DNA from: Microstegium vimineum
Lineage: Eukaryota; Streptophyta; Magnoliopsida; Poales; Poaceae
Direction: 5' to 3'
Assembly: GCA_022036555.1 (NCBI GenBank)
Contig: CM039137.1
Coordinates: 20,689,234 to 20,753,233, forward strand
DNA length: 64,000 bases
Of the stretch, positions 44,781 through 56,780 are shown piece by piece. How positions within the stretch are numbered: position 1 is the stretch's first letter; each line of letters opens with the position of its first letter. The position numbers and the translations under genes were made by a program. The notes under the pieces were generated by a model, which saw nothing but the letters and a program-made list of their open reading frames with translations, made no database searches and was not told the DNA's origin.

Positions 44781-45430
44781 CGAGCCGATCATAAGATTGA
44801 AAGGCATACTCTACGGCGCCGTCAGCGTGAAGATGCCTAGTGTCCCTGTTGCTTGTGACACTGATGTCGTTGTGGTGCACGTATGGGCTTGAAATTTCAA
44901 GAAACACTCGGAGGTTATCACCAATCTCTTCCCACTCTACGGGTTCGTTTCTGCTGAGGTGACCTTCAATGGCAATGCGTCACTGCACCTGAAAACTTAT
45001 GAGACCGCGCGCGCGGATGTGGTGAACAACGGTGGCGCGGATGTGGCGATCGCCATATCAAATTCACGTGGCTGGATAGCTCATGGGAAGATCTGGGTCT
45101 TTCACGTGAGCAATGGACCAGACCCGTGGTGAGCCCTGCTATGCTAGCGGAGTTGCTGACAAGTGCGGGAGCAGTACTAAACCGAGTCATGCCCTGGGTG
45201 TCCTCCGGAAGCGGGGCCTTTGTCTACCTCGTCAATCTTCTGACCACCGCTGCTCTTCCAAAGAAGCGCGACGCCTTCGTGGCACTGTGCGATACATTCT
45301 TCCCGATGTTTTGTATCGTGAAGCCAAAGGCCGTGAAGCCAAAGGCCAAAGCCGTAGAGTATGCGCAGTCCTATTGTTGGCCTTGGTGGCTGCCTACAAC
45401 AACTTGGAACGACATTAGAGTAAACTCAAC
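44781..45430 (+). pseudogene. coding-like remnant downstream of the CAF1-like pseudogene
   Basis: Continuous protein-like stretches follow in alternating frames: NFKKHSEVITNLFPLYGFVS, HGKIWVFHVSNGPDPW, and then AMLAELLTSAGAVLNRVMPW with LPKKRDAFVALCDTFFP. They are separated by stops at about 44890 and 45129. They could be a C-terminal extension of the CAF1-like protein or a separate dead gene. I do not recognise the domain. Confidence 0.45.
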
Positions 45431-45559
45431 CCAATTAAGGCATTATGGTTAAATTATAATGTGCAGTCCTATTTTATTGTTCATGACCCAACTGCTGCTA
45501 TAAGTCCTCATAGGCCCAAATCCAGAGCTGAAGATCCACCTAGATATATTATTTAGGGT

Positions 45560-46852
45560 TGTCGGTGTTATGACCCAGGGGGTCAAGACCACCGGCTAGT
45601 AAATTTGTATATTGCGTGCTCCCTCTCCCAGATGTGATGCAAGAAGAACACGAGATTTATCCTGGTTCAGGCACAGAAGGCCCTACGTCCAGCGGGGGAG
45701 GATGGATTGTATTATCTTGCACCGAAGTGCTCGTACAGGGGGGGTACAAGCAGGTTTACGCGGGGGTGCTCAGGATGAGATAAGGCCTAGGGCTAGCGGG
45801 GCTATCCTAGGTGGTCGGTTGATTGCTTGAGAGGTCGATCAAGCAATCGGGTGTGTGGTGTATGAGGGTCGGAGCTGATGTCCGAATGCGACTACCTCTA
45901 CCGCCTTCTTCTATCCCGGCGTCCCCTTTTATAGACCAAGGGGAGGCCTGAGAGTACAGAGTCCTAAACTGTAGCGGCATGGGAGGCGCGTCCGTGGCGC
46001 CATGCTGGTGAAGGGATGTCGACCACTGTGGCGGCGTGGCCTTCCCGTTCTTCCGATGTTCAGGGCGCGGTGATGGCTGACTAGGCATCGCCGCACAGCA
46101 TGGCGCAGCAGGGTTGACCTTCGGAAGATGGGTGCGAGTCCCACAGCTGAAGCGGGACGGAGCGGACGGGACGGATCCCATACCGGAGTGGTTGGAGGCA
46201 GGGGTCGAGCCCCCTAGTCGAGGGGGGGTCGAGACCAACGTGGTCCTGTCGTATCCCTGAAGACACAGTCGAGGGCTGTCCTGTTCATGGCTCGAGGAGG
46301 TGCCTCTGGAATCCGTACTTGCGACGTGGCTACAGCGGCAGCACAGTTGACGGAGGTCCAGGGCATGGGCGGTGAGTTGATGGATTTGACTGCGGTCGTG
46401 GGCGCCCATGGCGTTAGGCGGGGGCAGGTAAGCACATCGGATCCCCTTTACCCCGTACCGGGAGCAGGTGAGCTGATCGAGCTTCCCGCCCGGGGATCGT
46501 TCGTTCGACCCCCTGTCCGTCATTCGGGGGGTTGAAGCGGAGGGGTCGTTCGTTCGACCCCTGTCCGTCAGTCGGGGTTGAGGCGGAGGCAGAGGGGTCG
46601 TTCATTCGACCCTGTCCGTCAGTCGGGGTCGAGGCGGAGGCGGAGGGGTCGTTCGTTCGACCCCTGTCCGTGTATTTTTCCAGAAATGGGCTAGCCCACG
46701 ACTGGTGCTGTTGCCGGTGCGGGCGGCCTTCATGCGATGGGCCTTTCTTCATGGACCCGAGCGGCTGATCAGATCCTGTCTTAACAATGGTTGCTATGTT
46801 GAGTGTTAGTTTATCGAAGGGTTTAGGGTACCCCTTACCTTTGTACCCGACA
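45560..46852 (-). repeat. gypsy 3' LTR (1293 bp)
   Basis: Complete LTR. At 46485-46675 it carries three to four units of about 55 bp, each with the palindromic GGGGTCGTTCGTTCGACCCC or a close variant. Confidence 0.85.
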
Positions 46853-48690
46853 GTAGCCTCCGAGCCTCTATGCGGATAAGAAGAATCCGCATAGGGGCTT
46901 TTGTCGTTGACCTGCGGACTTAGTAAGAGGTTCAATTCTCCGTGGGGTGCACGCGAGCGCACCCCACGGGGGTAGCCCCGAGGCCTCAGAGGAGTGATTA
47001 AGAACTCCTCTGGGGGCTTTGAGGTGTGTTTTATTAAGGGGAGTCAGGATCACCTAGAGTCACGACGCCCTACCGAGCGGTCGATTCCGTTCGCCAGGTT
47101 ATGAGCGTTCCACTTCCTGAAAAAAAAGAAAAAAGGGTGCTTGAGGGCGGCTGTCGAACCCTTCCGAGGGCCAGCCTTCGCTCCCTCGAACGTTACACTG
47201 GAGTCACAGTGCCCCTACCAAGGGGTCAACTCTATCTGCCAGGCTACGAGTGTTTTCGACCCTCTTTCGTCGAGGGGTGTCGTGCGTAGTCTGGTCCTCA
47301 AGCCCCGCGTGGCTAGGCTTTCACTACCTCCTAGCGTCCTTCCCACGGATTGTGGGGCGAAGAGCATCGTGCTATCCTCGTTAGGACGAGCCTCGAAGTC
47401 CTCTGTGAGCTGGTAACGGGTATAAATTCAACTGAAATCCAAGTGAGAACTCGTGCCCCCTTCGACAGGGGTCGATAGAAGCCCTGAGGCATTCTCATTC
47501 AAGCAATACCGCGTGGATTACCTAGGTGCCAACTCTGTTCGATGAGAGTCGGTGGCCTGATGCCTTTCATCGAAGGGATCCTTGGGTATTCCATGGTTAT
47601 GCCTCGGATATGTCCCGGGGGGCCTCGAGAGTTCGTTCTCGAGCTAGGGGCTCGCGCCCCCCCCCCCTGGGTCATCCCTGACTCGAGTACTAGAGGGCGG
47701 CTGTGAACCCTGTTCGTAGGGCCAGCCTTCACCCCCTCGAGATTTGGGGGTGGACCGGAGTCCGTGACCCTAGGTCCTTCCTGACCTCAGGTACTCGAGG
47801 GCGGCTGTCAAACCCTATGCAAGGGCCAGCCTTCGCTCCCTCGAGGTTTTGACGGACGGGTCGACGTCCGCCGCTCGCCTCCGAAGGTGACGTCCTATCC
47901 TGTGGAATACAAGGGGGTAGGTAGGTAGGTATATTAAATGCGGGGACATACCTGTATTTTTGTTGGATCCACCCGTTGGGCTCGAGTACTGGAGGGCGGC
48001 TGTCGAAACCTATCCGTGGGGCCAGCCTTCGCCCCCTCGAGATTTGGGGGTGGACCGGAGTCCGTAACCCTAGGTCCTTTCTGACCTCAGGCACTCGAGG
48101 GCGGCTGTCGAACCCTATGCAAGGGCCAGCCTTCGCTCCCTCGAGGTTTGCGGATGGACCGGAGTCCATAACCCGAGGTCTCCTCAGACCTCAGGTACTC
48201 GAGGGTGGCCGTCGAACCCTGTTCGAGGGTCAGCCTTCGTCCCCTCGAGATTTTGACGGACGGGTCGACGTCGGTTGCTTACCTCCGAAGATAACGCCCA
48301 CTGTTGCGCGCTGTCCGCCGTAGGCACGCCTTTTTAGGAGGTGTCCGTTCGACTGTAACCACAACAGGAGTAGGGCGTGGCGCGGAGTGCGGTGTGGAAC
48401 CCGATGACGCGACAGGTGCGCCTTATCTTGGAGGAATACGAGGAGGTGGGCGCATTAAATGCGGAGACTTACCTGCCTTTTAGTCTGATCTGCTAGTTGA
48501 GCTTCCGGTTATAAATATTGAAGGTGGGGAGTCGGCTGCCTCCTTCTCGCCATTGCCTTCCCTGCCTCCTTCTCGTCATTGCCTTAGTCGCCCTCCGAGT
48601 CGGACCTCTGCGCGCGCGAGAGTAAGGAGAGGAGAGATTGGGAACATACCTTCCACCCTCACATCCGAGCGCACCAGTCTCCCTGCACTC
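46853..48690. repeat. gypsy 3' non-coding region with tandem 104-bp repeats
   Basis: Units of about 103-108 bp, each with GAGGGCGGCTGTCGAACC and AGGGCCAGCCTTCG, recur near 47695, 47799, 47989, 48097 and 48200, and a lone related unit lies at 47141. Each unit contains imperfectly complementary arms (GAGGGCGGCTG and CAGCCTTCGCTCCCTC). Such tandem repeats are common between pol and the 3' LTR in Tat elements. Confidence 0.75.
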
Positions 48691-51600
48691 ATGGCCAGCT
48701 ACAGCCTGCGCGGCCCAGATGCCTGACTCCCGTCGTCGGCGACCGTGGCGCACCTGGGAGATCTAGTGGAGAGCGGTCTTCTCCGACCCATCACCTCCGT
48801 CGACCGGCCGGAGTGGGTAGTGCCGCCGAGGGAAGATGCCGAGCCCAACCCGCCGGAGGGTTACGTGGTCAGCTTTGAAGCCTTCCACCGGGCGGGGCTG
48901 GGTGCTCCCCCCAACCGTCTTCTGCGCGGGATCCTCCACTACTATAGCGTGGAGCTCTAGCACCTTTCCCCCAACGGTATCTGTCATGCGGCGGTTTTTA
49001 CCGCCGTGTGCGAAGGATACCTGGGGATGGAGCCGCACTAGGAGCTATGGCTCCACCTGTTCGAGGCAAGCCTGTTCCAAGCCTCGACCGGGAGCGGCAG
49101 CCGCAGGGTGGTCAGGACGGGGTGCTGCAGCATCGCCCTCAAGAGGGCGGACAACTGGATCCTGGCGAAGATTACGTCGAGCCACTCCGGATGGCACTCC
49201 GGGTGGTTCTACCTAAGGAACGATGACGGCCTGCTCCCCGCCTACACCGGGAGGACGATCTACTCGAGGCCCGACCACTGGAGGTACGGCGTCGAGAAGA
49301 AGAAGCAGTCGCGCCTCGGTCACTTGCTCGGCGCGATCGCCCGTCTGAAGGAGGCGGGACTCACGGTGGCGATCGTTGTGTCGGCCTTCCACCAGCGGCG
49401 GGTCGTGCCACTGATGGCTCGCCCGCGACGCCTTGACGAGATGCGCCTGGGGGTGGATCTGACCGGGTGTCGCCTCTTGGGGGACGAGCTACCCATCGAG
49501 AGAGTGGTCCACCGGGTATGTGCCTCCTTCGCCGGCGCGTTCGAGGTGGGGGGTCGCCAGCGTCCCCATGATGTCGGACCAGGGATACGTCCAGCTGGTA
49601 TGACTCCTTTTCTGTGTTAGTGTTCTCTTGTCTGCCTTGTTTGCCTTCTTCGCCTTCGTTCTAACTGCCTTGTGTTCCTCAGGGGGACGTTGTCTTCCGG
49701 AAGTTGCCGCCACCAGTGAAGGAGGAGCAGAGCGACTCCCAGGCGAGGCGCCTTCAGGCCGAGTAAGACAAGAAGGACAAGGACAAGGCCAAAAAGGACA
49801 AGGGCAAAAGGGCCCGGGAGAAGCAGGAGCGCGAACAACGTCGGGCCCGGCAGAGGCGGGCCAACCTTTCCAAAGAGGAGTCACCTTCGGAGGAGGATGA
49901 GGAGGAGGAGGAGGAGTCGAGCAGCGACGGGGAGGCCGAGCCGCATCGAGGGCACGAGGAAGAACGAGCGATGCCCGAGCGGCGGGGGGCGGCCGCCGGT
50001 ACCGGAGGTGGAGAAGGGTCAACGTCGAGGTCGGCCCCAACTGGCGGGATTGAGCCGCAGGACGAACGCCCCACGGCTCCTCGAGGTGAAGTGCCGCGGT
50101 AGACGCGCGGTCGTTCGTCCCGATCCCCGTCGAGGGATCGGTCGAGCACGGCCCCGGCGCCTACTCGGTCGAGCGTACGGGTGTCAGGCCCGTCGACGCA
50201 GGAGGAGGTCAGGAGGGGGGCGACGGGGGCATCGTCGGCCCCTACCCAGGAGACGGCGGCGGGAGCGGCCTCGACCCCTGTCGCGGCCAGCGCTGGTGGG
50301 AGAAGTGGCTCCTGTGGCGCCCCGTAGAAGCCCCCGAGCGGCTTGGGATCCACCGGTCGGACCCCCGCGACTCCGCTAGGGTGAGTCGCTTTCTATCGGT
50401 CCGAATATTTTCCACCGATTATGACTTTATGCTTACCGTCGCGTATGGGTACCTTTTTCAGGACGAAACGCTTGGCAGAGGGCGCGACCATCACTCCGGC
50501 CAAGAGGCTAAGGGCAGAGGTCGCGGTCAAGATGGCAGTTGGGGCCAGTTCCGCCACCTCGTCTCCCTCGACCCCCGCCCTAGTCAAGGCGTGGGTGGCC
50601 GAGGCGCGGGAGGCGATGGAGCGTGGTCGGACACTGGCCCCTGCGGAGCGAGCTCGGGCAGAGGAGGCGGGTCGACCCGTCGCACCGGCGGGGTCCGCGG
50701 GAGTGGCGGCCGAGGCCGTGCTCTCCTGCCCATCAGAGAGGGGGCGCGTCTGGGACCTTGGCGAGGACGGAGCCGGCGCCAGCGGAGGAGGTCGAGCCGG
50801 CAGGTTCGACGGGTGCGGGACCGGCGTCGGAGGCGGCCGTGGCGACGGTGGTCGAGCCCAGGCCTTCGGTGAGGTGGAGGTGGTGGACGTGACCTCCGCC
50901 GGCGAGGAAGAGACGCCGGCTCGCCCAGCGCTGAGGCGGTGGCCCGAGAATCTCGCATCGTGGGAGGCGCGCCAGCAGCGCGAGCACAGGGGTGCGGCTG
51001 CTGCCGCGCCGGAGGTGACGTCGCCAGTGGTGGCCCTTGTCGAGGAGGCCTTGGTGCCGCTCCCCAAGCCTGCCGAGGAGCTCGAGGCAGCACCGGTGGC
51101 CGAGATGACGGCGATGACGGGGGAGCCCACCGCTGAAGAGGTCGCTGAGATGGTGGCGGAGCTAGTGGTCCCGGGGGAGATGGCTGCGGCGATGGCCCTC
51201 CGGTCGGAATCGGAGGGGGCCATCGTCGACGTTGGGCAGCTGTCATCTCGAGGTGATCCACCCTCTCTCTTATTCGTCGTGGAGGGAGGGGATCGCGGTG
51301 AGCCTGCAACCTTTGGTGCTGACGTGCGCTTTCTTCACCACGCAGGACTATTCCCGGAGGCGTCGATGGCGGCCCTCCAAGACCATTTCGAGGAAAGGAT
51401 CGCCCGGCTCGAGGGGGCGATCAACTTCCCCAAGTTATCCGAGCGGGTGATGTCCCACGGGGGTACCTTGGAGATGGGTCGGGGCATCACGGACGCGGTG
51501 CAGAGGAGGGTCGACCGCTCCAGAGGTCTCTGGGGGGCAGGAGGTGCTCGAACTGCCCGACCCCAGAGACCCGGGAGGCGAACTCTTCAAGCTCGACGAC

Positions 51601-52965
51601 CAGGCCGAGCTTGGGGAGTGGGACCACATGGAGGAATTTCGGGCGTGGCTTGACCACGCGACGCGCGTGGCCTTAGGAGTCACGTCCGAAGACTTGTGCA
51701 AGGGAATGAACGTAAGCTTCGTCCTTTCCCTTTCGACTTACCTTGGTTATTTTACTGTTGTTTGTTGTTTTCTGACGACCTTCCTTTTTATCTTCGGTAG
51801 ATACTGCGGGCGAGGTCGCACCAAAAGTCCCAGTTCATCCTGCGGACGCAGGAGCAGTGGCGCCAGCTCCCCGTCCTCCGCGCCTCGCTAGAGAAGGCGG
51901 AGGCCTAGGCAAATCGGGCGAAGGTCGAGGTGGCCACCGCTCGGGAGGGGGCCGAGGCCGCCCAGGATGAGGCCTCCCGGGCGCAGTCGAGGGTCGAGGC
52001 TGCCCTCAAGGAGGTCGTCGAGGTCGGGAAGCAGCGGGATGCTGCTCAGGAGGCCTGACACAAGGCGGAGGAGCCCACCCTGCTGAGGGAGGAGCTGGCC
52101 CGGGCAGTGGAACGTGTCCGTCAGCTCGAGGCCGACCTGAAGCAGGCGGCTGTCGACCGCACCTCCCTCGAGGGGCGGGTCCAGGAGCTTCAGGCGGACG
52201 TTGACACCGTCTCCCACGACCGCGACGCGCTTGGTGTCGCGGAGGCGAAGGCTCGAGCCCAAGTCGCCACTCTGGGGGAGGTGGCAGCCAACCAGAAGAG
52301 GGTCCTCGATGGTACTGGCAAGGTCATCGAGGACCTCCGGGCTAAAAACAACGACCAAGCTGCAGAGCTCATCGACGTCCGCCACCAACTTCAGAGGGCT
52401 GAGCAGGACTACGTCGTCCTAGAGGGATACACCAAGGGTGAGTTATTGAGCTCGCTCGGTCTCGCTCCTTCCCCTGCTTTTTGGTTTTGATGGAGTCTTC
52501 TGTTTGTTCTGACAGAGCTCGAAGGGGACAAGGCCCGAATCCACGAGGATCTGACCAGTCTTCAGAGCCTCCTCGGGGCGGAGACTGGCCAGAACGAGAG
52601 GCTCAGGGGCGCCATCTCCTCCTTCTGCGATGGTCTGGGGTCGAGTCGGAGCTGCCGGTTGCCGGGGATGTGCGCGGAGACGCCCACTTGCGCCGGCTCC
52701 TCGCCGTGTCCGATGGAATAACGGAGCAGGTCCGGGCCGCCCTTCACATAGGCGTGAAGCGGGCACTTGCAGTCGTCCGCTCGGGTTACATCTACGACCT
52801 GACGTCATCTCCAGCGGCTTCGTCGTCGACCTGAGGCTATCGGATGAAGCGAACGTGGCGAGATGCCACGAGCTGATCGAGGCCGCAAAGGTGCCCGGAG
52901 GGGAGCTGGCGAAGCTGTTCGAGGTCGAGGTGCTTCCCCTGTCGAACGGTGAAGGCGATGAGTAG
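48691..52965 (+). pseudogene. gypsy antisense ORF (plant gypsy-type transposon domain)
   Basis: On the strand opposite to pol, ATG 48691 opens a frame whose first part (to 49597) resembles the plant-specific gypsy-type transposon domain PF04195. It shows SGLLRPITSVDRPEWVVPP, YVVSFEAFHRAGLGAPPNRL, GWFYLRNDDGLLP and WRYGVEKK. Introns are suggested at 49598-49682, 50381-50461, about 51709-51801 and 52438-52515. The later part is charged, with coiled-coil-like heptads near 51890-52435 (ERVRQLEADLKQAAVDRTSL). Stops at 48724, 48958, 49039 and others break it. The product's role in the element is unknown. It ends GEGDE at 52965. Confidence 0.72.
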
Positions 52966-53517
52966 CTCTAGGCCTGCGAGCCAAATCTGGACAAAAAGGT
53001 CCATGTAATAGTTTAGCTTTTGTAATGATATGATGTCAAGCCCCTTGGGGCTTCTTAATTTTAATGCATTTTGTTTGGGATGCATCTGGTTATTTTTATT
53101 TCTCGAGTTGTCTCTATTTCTCTTTGCCTGAGTCGTTGCTTGTGGACTAAGTATTCGACGCACGCTCGTATCCTGGAGGGGGAGCGAGTGGGGGTACCAT
53201 AGCCCTGAGGCATAGGAGAGTCCCCGGCTCGACGGCCCTCGACCCTTAGGGAGTTCGAGGCGTTTTTTACTTAGCCGTGAAGCGTACTCGAGGCGAAGAT
53301 CGAGAGGGAAAGCCAAGTTTTGAAAAAAACGTTCGGGTTTTTAGAGGACTTAGGAGGGGGGGCCCTGTCAGCCCCCGAGGGAGGCTTGACTTTGCCAGAG
53401 CAGAGTCGAGGCTACCTTAAAGTTATGAACGAATGTGAAATGTATTTCGAGAACATTTTGTTCATTCATAATGCAATAAGTGTACATAATGCGGAAAATG
53501 TACAAGGTTTCAAGGCC

Positions 53518-55117
53518 TTAGGGATAGAAACGACGTAGTTGTTCGATCTTCCACGCGTTGGTGAGGATCTCGCCCTTTTCGTTCTTTAGCTTGTAAGTGC
53601 CTGGCTTCAGCACCTCCGCCACGATGAAGGGTCCTTCCCAAGGTGGTGTCAGCTTGTGACGCCCCTTGTTGCTTTGTCGGCGGCGCAGCACGAGGTCGCC
53701 GACGTCGAGGTCCCTTTTGCGTATGTTTTTGCCGTGGTAGCGCCGCAGCGTTTGCTGGTACTTTGCCGACTTGAAGAGGGCCACGTCTTGGGCTTCCTCG
53801 AGCTGGTCGAGGGAGTCCTCTCGGGCTGCTGTGTTGGCCTGCTCGCTGTAGGCCTTTAGTCGAGGGGACCCGTACTCGAGGTCAGTGGGGAGGACGGCCT
53901 CGGACCCATAGATCAAGAAGAACGGGGAGAACCCCGTGGCTCGACTTGGTGTCGTTCGGAGACTCCATAGGATAGCGGGCAGCTCATCGACCCATCTCTT
54001 GCCATGTTTGTTCAGCCGAACGAAGATCCTTGGCTTGAGGCCCTGCAAAACCATACCATTGGCACGCTCGACCTGGCCGTTAGTTCGAGGGTGGGCGACT
54101 GCAGACCAATTCACCCTGATGTGGTGGTGGTCACAGAAGTCTAGGAACTTTTTGCCGGTGAACTGCGTGTCATTGTCGGTGATGATGACGTTGGGGACCC
54201 CGAAGCGGTGGATGATGTCGGTGAAGAATAGCACGGCTTGTCGAGACTGAATGTTGGCGATGGGTCGAGCCTCGATCCATTTTGAGAACTTGTCTATAGC
54301 CACGAGGAAGTGGGTGTGGCCACCTTTGGTTCTCTTCAGGGGCCAACCATGTCGAGCCCCCATACTGCGAATGGCCAAGTTATGGGTATCATCTGAAGAG
54401 CTTGGGCGGGTAGGTGGGTCTGCCTGGTGTAGAATTGGCATCCCTTGCAAGATCGAACGAGTTTGGTAGTGTCGGCGACGGCTGTCGGCCAGTAGAAGCC
54501 TTGTCGAAAGGCGCTTCCTACCAGTGTTCTTGGCGCCGCGTGGTGGACGCAAGCCCCCGAGTGTAGGTCCTTTAGCAATGCCCTCCCCTCCTCGAGGGTG
54601 AGGCAGCGTTGAAGTACACCGGTAGGGCTGCGTCGATACAGCTCGCGGCCATCCCCATACAAGACGTAGGTTTTGGCGCGCCGGGCTATGCGTCGGGCTT
54701 CGGTGCGGTCCTCTGGGAGCTCACCCCGTATCAGATACTCGAGGTAGGGTGTGCGCCAGTCCGTCGAGGGGGTTAGTGTTGCGGCTGTTCCGTCGATCTC
54801 CATGACTTCTTCTCCGTTCGAGGGGGGATTGGTTGAAGGGGGTGGATCGACCCCTTGCTCGAGGGCAGGAGCCCCCGAGCCTAGGTCGACGGACGGCTCG
54901 TGAAGGTCCCTCGAGAAGATGTCGGGAGGGACCATACCTCGAGTAGATGCGGTTTTGGCAAGCTCGTCAGCAGCTTCATTGTACCGGCGGGCGATGTGGT
55001 TGAGCTCGAGGCCGTAGAATTTGTCCTCGAGCTTTTGGACTTCGTTGCAGTAGGCTTCCATCTTGGGGTCGTGGCAGCTCTAGGCCTTCATCACCTGGTC
55101 GATCACAAGCTGCGAGT
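53518..55117 (-). pseudogene. gypsy pol remnant: RNase H end plus integrase
   Basis: RNase H C-terminal residues (KMEAYCNEVQKLEDKFYGLE, then HIARRYNEAADELAK) lead into the integrase. The zinc-binding part has HHAAPRTLVGSAFRQGFYWP and CKGCQFY. The catalytic D, D and E lie in GLDMVGP, ITDNDTQFTG and TNGQVERANG. The C-terminal part ends WKIEQLRRFYP. An in-frame TAG near 55083 and a frameshift near 54340 (after GLDMVGP) break it. RT and protease are absent. The 5' edge is fused to gag-derived sequence. Confidence 0.85.
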
Positions 55118-56299
55118 CCCCTCCGCCTGCTGCACGGCCGCGGTTTGGAGAAGCCCCTGGATTTCGTCCCTGATGCGTCGCGCTTGGGGTGTCGATGGCG
55201 TCGGCATGTCACATAGCAGCATTGCGGCCGCTATGACATTTTGGCTGGCACGGTTGTAGACGCGGTGCTCGTTTGCTCCCTCCTCGACGATCTGTCGATG
55301 GACTTCCCGGGCCCGCTCGCGAGCTCCTCCACCCTGTGGGCGCCCGCGATCTCGCTCGAGGGCGTGCTCGAGCTGCTGAAGGCGTAGGCGTTCTTCCTCG
55401 AGCTTGGCGAGTAGCTCTCGGACTTGCGCGATCTAGACGTCCTGAGGTGGATCGGCTTTGTCAGGACTCGGGGGGTCGGCGTTTCGCGCTGGTGTAGCGT
55501 TGCCCCCTCCTCCATCCGTGGCCGCGGCGTCGTTGACGTCGTCCTGGGAATCAACCTGACCGTCGAGGTGGAAGCATTCCCGGGTGGAATCGTAACCCTC
55601 ATCGGGGGAGTCCGAGTCGAGGTAGCCGTGGTAGAAGTTGGGGAAAGATCCCCTGCGCTCCTCCTCCAGCCGTCGCTGTAACGTGCCCCAGGTGTGACAA
55701 CCCGGGATTGGGGCTTGTCGTGGCTCCGGGCGCTCGTCCGGCGGAGAGGTGGTGACGAGGTTGATCGTCGCACGTAGCAGGTTCCCTGGAGACCCGCAAC
55801 GTGTCTGCATCTGCGAGCCTACGAAAGCGGAACAGAGTCTGGCGCTGTTGTAGAGCCCGTGTGGAAACAGGTTATGCGGCGGCGGCGCGGCCGAGTGTGT
55901 CGGAGAAGCCACGGGGACCCTCTGAGATGACGGTATGGCAGAGCCAAAGTCAGGCTCAGAGAGGTACCCGCCCCCGACCCGCAAGCATGGGTCAAATAGG
56001 CTCCCGAAGGGAGGAACTGTGTCGCCAGCTGAGGCCGGGGAGACGGCCTCCGGCGTCCCGGGATCCGCACGGTGAAGAGTGCGGCGTCGTCGTTCACGCC
56101 TCCCCCTGGTCGCAGGAGAGAGACGCGAGTGGTGGGACCGTCGTCTGGTCCTCCTTGGCCCCGGCGTTCCGGAGCTGCTGCTATCCGTACCACTACTGGT
56201 GAGTAGGATCATGTCGTGGCCTTGGCCCAAGGACATGAACTCTAGACTCCCGAACCAGATGGTGGTGGCGAATGGAAGTGATGGTGTTGTGAAATCCAT
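55118..56299 (-). pseudogene. gypsy gag remnant
   Basis: The first ATG inside the 5' LTR boundary is at 56299, followed downstream by HDMILLTSSGTDSSSSG, an opening typical of Tat-lineage gag. Frame changes follow, and the readable end is of the type VYNRASQNVIAAAM...IRDEIQGLLQTAAVQQA. It then runs directly into RNase H sequence near 55117. Only the non-conserved N-terminal part of gag is present and no zinc knuckle is seen. Confidence 0.65.
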
Positions 56300-56356
56300 C
56301 TGGGAGAGTAGTTCGGAGTTGATCGACACGCAAACCCCCCTACCTGGCGCGCCAAC

Positions 56357-56780
56357 TGTCGGTGTTATGACCCAGGGGGTCAAGACCACCGGCTAGTAAA
56401 TTTGTATATTGCGTGCTCCCTCTCCCAGATGTGATGCGGACGTTGAAGCGGGGGGTTGAAGCGGAGGGGTCGTTCGTTCGACCCCTGTCCGTCAGTCGGG
56501 GTTGAGGCGGAGGCGGAGGGGTCATTCGTTCGACCCCTGTCCGTCAGTCGGGGTCGAGGCGGAGGCGGAGGGGTCGTTCGTTCGACCCCTGTCCGTCTAT
56601 TTTTCCAGAAATGGGCCGCCCCACGACTGGTTGTTGTTGCCGGTGCGGGGGGGGCCTTTATGCGATGGGCCTTTCTTCATGGACCCGAGCGGCTGATCGG
56701 ATCTTGTCTTAAAAATGGTTGCTATGTTGAGCGTTAGTTTATCGAAGGGTTTAGGGTACCCCTTACCTTTGTACCCGACA
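56357..56780 (-). repeat. gypsy 5' LTR, internally deleted (424 bp)
   Basis: Matches both ends of the left LTR, but about 870 bp corresponding to 45640-46510 are missing after GATGTGATGC. It retains the GGGGTCGTTCGTTCGACCCC repeats. Confidence 0.85.

Larger units (their letters stand above)
45560..56780 (-). mobile_element. Ty3/gypsy retrotransposon, Tat/Grande-like, deleted
   Basis: The 5-bp target duplication AGGGT lies at 45555-45559 and 56781-56785. The LTRs (45560-46852 and 56357-56780) both run TGTCGGTGTTATGACC...GTACCCGACA on the plus strand. Gag, RNase H and integrase read on the minus strand, so the right LTR is the 5' one. Its primer-binding site TGGCGCGCCAGGTAGG lies immediately inside it (56340-56355 on the minus strand). 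An extra ORF in the opposite orientation lies between pol and the 3' LTR, as in the Tat lineage (Grande, RIRE2-like). Protease and RT are missing, so it is not autonomous. Confidence 0.88.

Noticed and set aside
46414..46962. Repeat-rich frame with iterated TDRGRTNDPSAS-like peptide in the LTR
   Set aside because: It is the translation of the LTR tandem repeat; there is no evidence of a protein.
47690..48260. CRISPR-like array
   Set aside because: Repeats are contiguous, about 104 bp and diverged, with no unique spacers, in a plant retrotransposon.
45560..56780. Plus-strand orientation for the gypsy element, suggested by the long plus-strand ORF
   Set aside because: Integrase, RNase H, gag and primer-binding site all read on the minus strand; the plus-strand ORF is the extra antisense gene.
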